From: Gammaproteobacteria bacterium
GTDB taxonomy: Bacteria; Pseudomonadota; Gammaproteobacteria; SZUA-229
DNA length: 5,567 bases
Direction: 5' to 3'
Assembly (NCBI GenBank): GCA_013138755.1
Contig: WTCC01000014.1
Span: 1-5,567 of the forward strand
Shown: in pieces, positions 4,485 to 5,567 of the stretch
Layout: the number at the start of each line of letters is the position of its first letter
Numbering within the stretch: position 1 is the stretch's first letter
The notes under the pieces: model-generated
Databases searched by the model: none
What the model saw: only the letters and a program-made list of their open reading frames with translations
Told to the model about the DNA's origin: nothing
Made by a program: the position numbers and the translations under genes

Positions 4485-5345
4485 ATGTCTAAAGACAACA
4501 GCAATCAGGGGTTGATATCTATGAATAATAAAGGCTTTGTATCACTAGTTGGCGCTGGTCCAGGCGACGCAGAATTGATGACAGTTAAAGCAGTGCGTTT
4601 ACTGACTGAAGCAGATGTTGTTGTCTACGACCGCCTTGTATCAGCCGATATCCTCAGCCTGATCCCCGCAGGTGTAAGTCGTATCTCTGTTGGTAAAGAA
4701 GTCGGTAAACATTGTGTACCGCAAGATGAGATCAACGAAATCATTGTTAACCTGGCAAATGCTGGACGAAAGATCGTTCGCCTCAAAGGCGGTGACCCTT
4801 ATATGTTCGGTCGTGGCGGTGAAGAAATTCAGGCACTGAACAAACATCAGATAGCTTTTGAAATTGTGCCCGGCATAACTGCAGCGTCTGGTTGCAGCGC
4901 ATACAGCGGCATCCCTTTGACGCATCGCGGCATGAGTCGCAGAGTGCAATATATTACTGGCCATTTCAATGATAACGAACCACTAGACCTTAACTGGAAG
5001 TCTATCGCCGACCCTGACTCAACACTTGTTATCTATATGGGAATATCCAATCTGCCATTAGCAGTCCATTCACTGATCGAAGCGGGGCTACCTGCGTCAA
5101 CTCCTGCAGCCGCAATTCAAAACGGAACGACACAATCGCAACAACGCCTGATTACGACGCTTGGTCAGATAAACGATGCAATACACCAGAAACACATGAA
5201 GGCACCGGTGATCATCATCATTGGTGAAGTCGTTACACTGGCTAATGAACTTGACTGGTTTCAATCATCACTTGAACAGAAACGTCTTGAAGAAGGACAA
5301 ACTGAAGAGATTCATCTGCATGAGAAAAATGTTCTTCAAAATTAG
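4485..5345 (+). CDS. nirE: Uroporphyrinogen-III C-methyltransferase of heme d1 synthesis (NirE)
   Basis: The 286-residue protein methylates uroporphyrinogen III at C2 and C7 using S-adenosylmethionine, giving precorrin-2, the entry to siroheme, heme d1 and cobalamin. Family motifs in order: GAGPGD (23-28), VVYDRLVS (46-53), KGGDPYMFGRGGEE (101-114), VPGITAASG (128-136), PLTHRG (144-149), TGH (158-160) and YMGI (184-187). R110, E113, R148 and M185 align, one residue offset, with the functional residues I recall for Pseudomonas NirE. There is no CysG-type dehydrogenase/ferrochelatase fusion. The c55X-like cytochrome overlapping its end and the nearby nor genes favour nirE over cobA. Start uncertain: ATG 4485 adds a 12-residue prefix lacking family motifs, while ATG 4521 has AGGGG 9 nt upstream and yields MNNKGFVSLVGAGPGD, the usual family N-terminus. 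The C-terminal tail (about 262-286) is extra and charged. Confidence 0.9.
   Translation: MSKDNSNQGLISMNNKGFVSLVGAGPGDAELMTVKAVRLLTEADVVVYDRLVSADILSLIPAGVSRISVGKEVGKHCVPQDEINEIIVNLANAGRKIVRLKGGDPYMFGRGGEEIQALNKHQIAFEIVPGITAASGCSAYSGIPLTHRGMSRRVQYITGHFNDNEPLDLNWKSIADPDSTLVIYMGISNLPLAVHSLIEAGLPASTPAAAIQNGTTQSQQRLITTLGQINDAIHQKHMKAPVIIIIGEVVTLANELDWFQSSLEQKRLEEGQTEEIHLHEKNVLQN
4507..4511 (+). promoter_or_regulatory. Internal ribosome binding site suggesting nirE starts at 4521
   Basis: AGGGG lies 9 nt before the in-frame ATG at 4521. The first ATG (4485) is preceded only by a weak AAGAA inside the second FNR box. The shorter start gives 274 residues. Confidence 0.45.
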
Positions 5346-5567
5346 TTTTCCAGGAATTATTATTCTGGGCACCTCTCTTCTGGCACCTCAGAACGCTATG
5401 GCTGAGGCGGCTATTACAGAAGTAAATGCAACACGTCAAAATGAGCTGGTGTACTTTCTTAAACATGACTGTGGCTCCTGCCACGGCATGACGCTTAAAG
5501 GTGGGCTTGGTCCTGCATTACTACCAGAGACACTGTCAGCACAACCAAAGGAATATCTGGTAACAAC
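5320..5567 (+). CDS. nirC: Periplasmic c-type cytochrome, NirC / cytochrome c55X-like (5' part)
   Basis: The gene is open to the window edge: 82 complete codons plus two bases. Residues 1-28 form a signal peptide with a basic start (MRK), a hydrophobic core (about 9-22) and an AMA cleavage motif at 26-28, so the product is periplasmic. The heme c site is CGSCH at 51-55, and the following segment MTLKGGLGPALLPE (57-70) is strongly reminiscent of cytochrome c55X (NirC) from cd1 nitrite reductase clusters. Such cytochromes are implicated in electron transfer during heme d1 maturation or to nitrite reductase. The ATG lies inside the nirE 3' end (26-bp overlap, different frame), with AAGAGA 9 nt upstream, so coupled translation is likely. 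A second in-frame ATG is at 5329. The heme Met ligand is not reached. Confidence 0.82.
   Translation, partial: MRKMFFKISFPGIIILGTSLLAPQNAMAEAAITEVNATRQNELVYFLKHDCGSCHGMTLKGGLGPALLPETLSAQPKEYLVT

Noticed and set aside
4641..4964. Minus-strand open frame within nirE
   Set aside because: It is antisense to conserved methyltransferase motifs, with no start signal or recognisable protein.
5242..5484. Minus-strand open frame across the nirE/cytochrome junction
   Set aside because: It is antisense to two genes with clear motifs, including the CGSCH heme site, and its translation shows no family features.

Overview
The window is part of a denitrification gene cluster, most likely from a gammaproteobacterium (possibly a betaproteobacterium) of moderate GC. 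The lineage is inferred from gene content, from FNR/DNR-type boxes and from a cd1-type nitrite reductase maturation gene set; no rRNA or other phylogenetic marker is present. The catalytic genes (norC, norB, nirS) are not in the window, so denitrification is inferred from accessory genes.

Left, plus strand (1-2608): the 3' end of norE (cytochrome c oxidase subunit III-like), norF (small subunit IV-like membrane protein) overlapping it by one base, a six-unit heptanucleotide repeat, a 66-residue zinc-ribbon protein with one membrane helix, and norD (VWA/MIDAS protein). The genes are tightly packed and look like one transcript serving assembly or activation of nitric oxide reductase. Its promoter lies upstream of the window. 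The zinc-ribbon gene between norF and norD is not part of the textbook nor operon.

Middle, minus strand (2727-4124): a compact three-gene set convergent with norD. In transcription order it has a membrane-anchored bacteriohemerythrin with all seven diiron ligands, a small probably exported four-cysteine protein of unknown function, and a four-helix membrane protein of unknown function. Its position between nor and nir genes suggests a role in O2 or NO handling, but that is inference.

Right, plus strand (4485-5567): nirE (uroporphyrinogen-III C-methyltransferase, first committed step to siroheme/heme d1) overlapping by 26 bp the start of a signal-peptide-bearing c-type cytochrome resembling NirC/cytochrome c55X, which runs off the edge. 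The 360-bp divergent region upstream of nirE holds two near-perfect FNR/DNR boxes with centres 60 bp apart. One is placed well for activation of nirE. The other ends two bases before the first nirE ATG, an unusual position.

As a unit, the window pairs NO reductase assembly with heme d1 supply for nitrite reductase. Between them sits an inverted hemerythrin operon that may share the anaerobic/NO-responsive intergenic control region.
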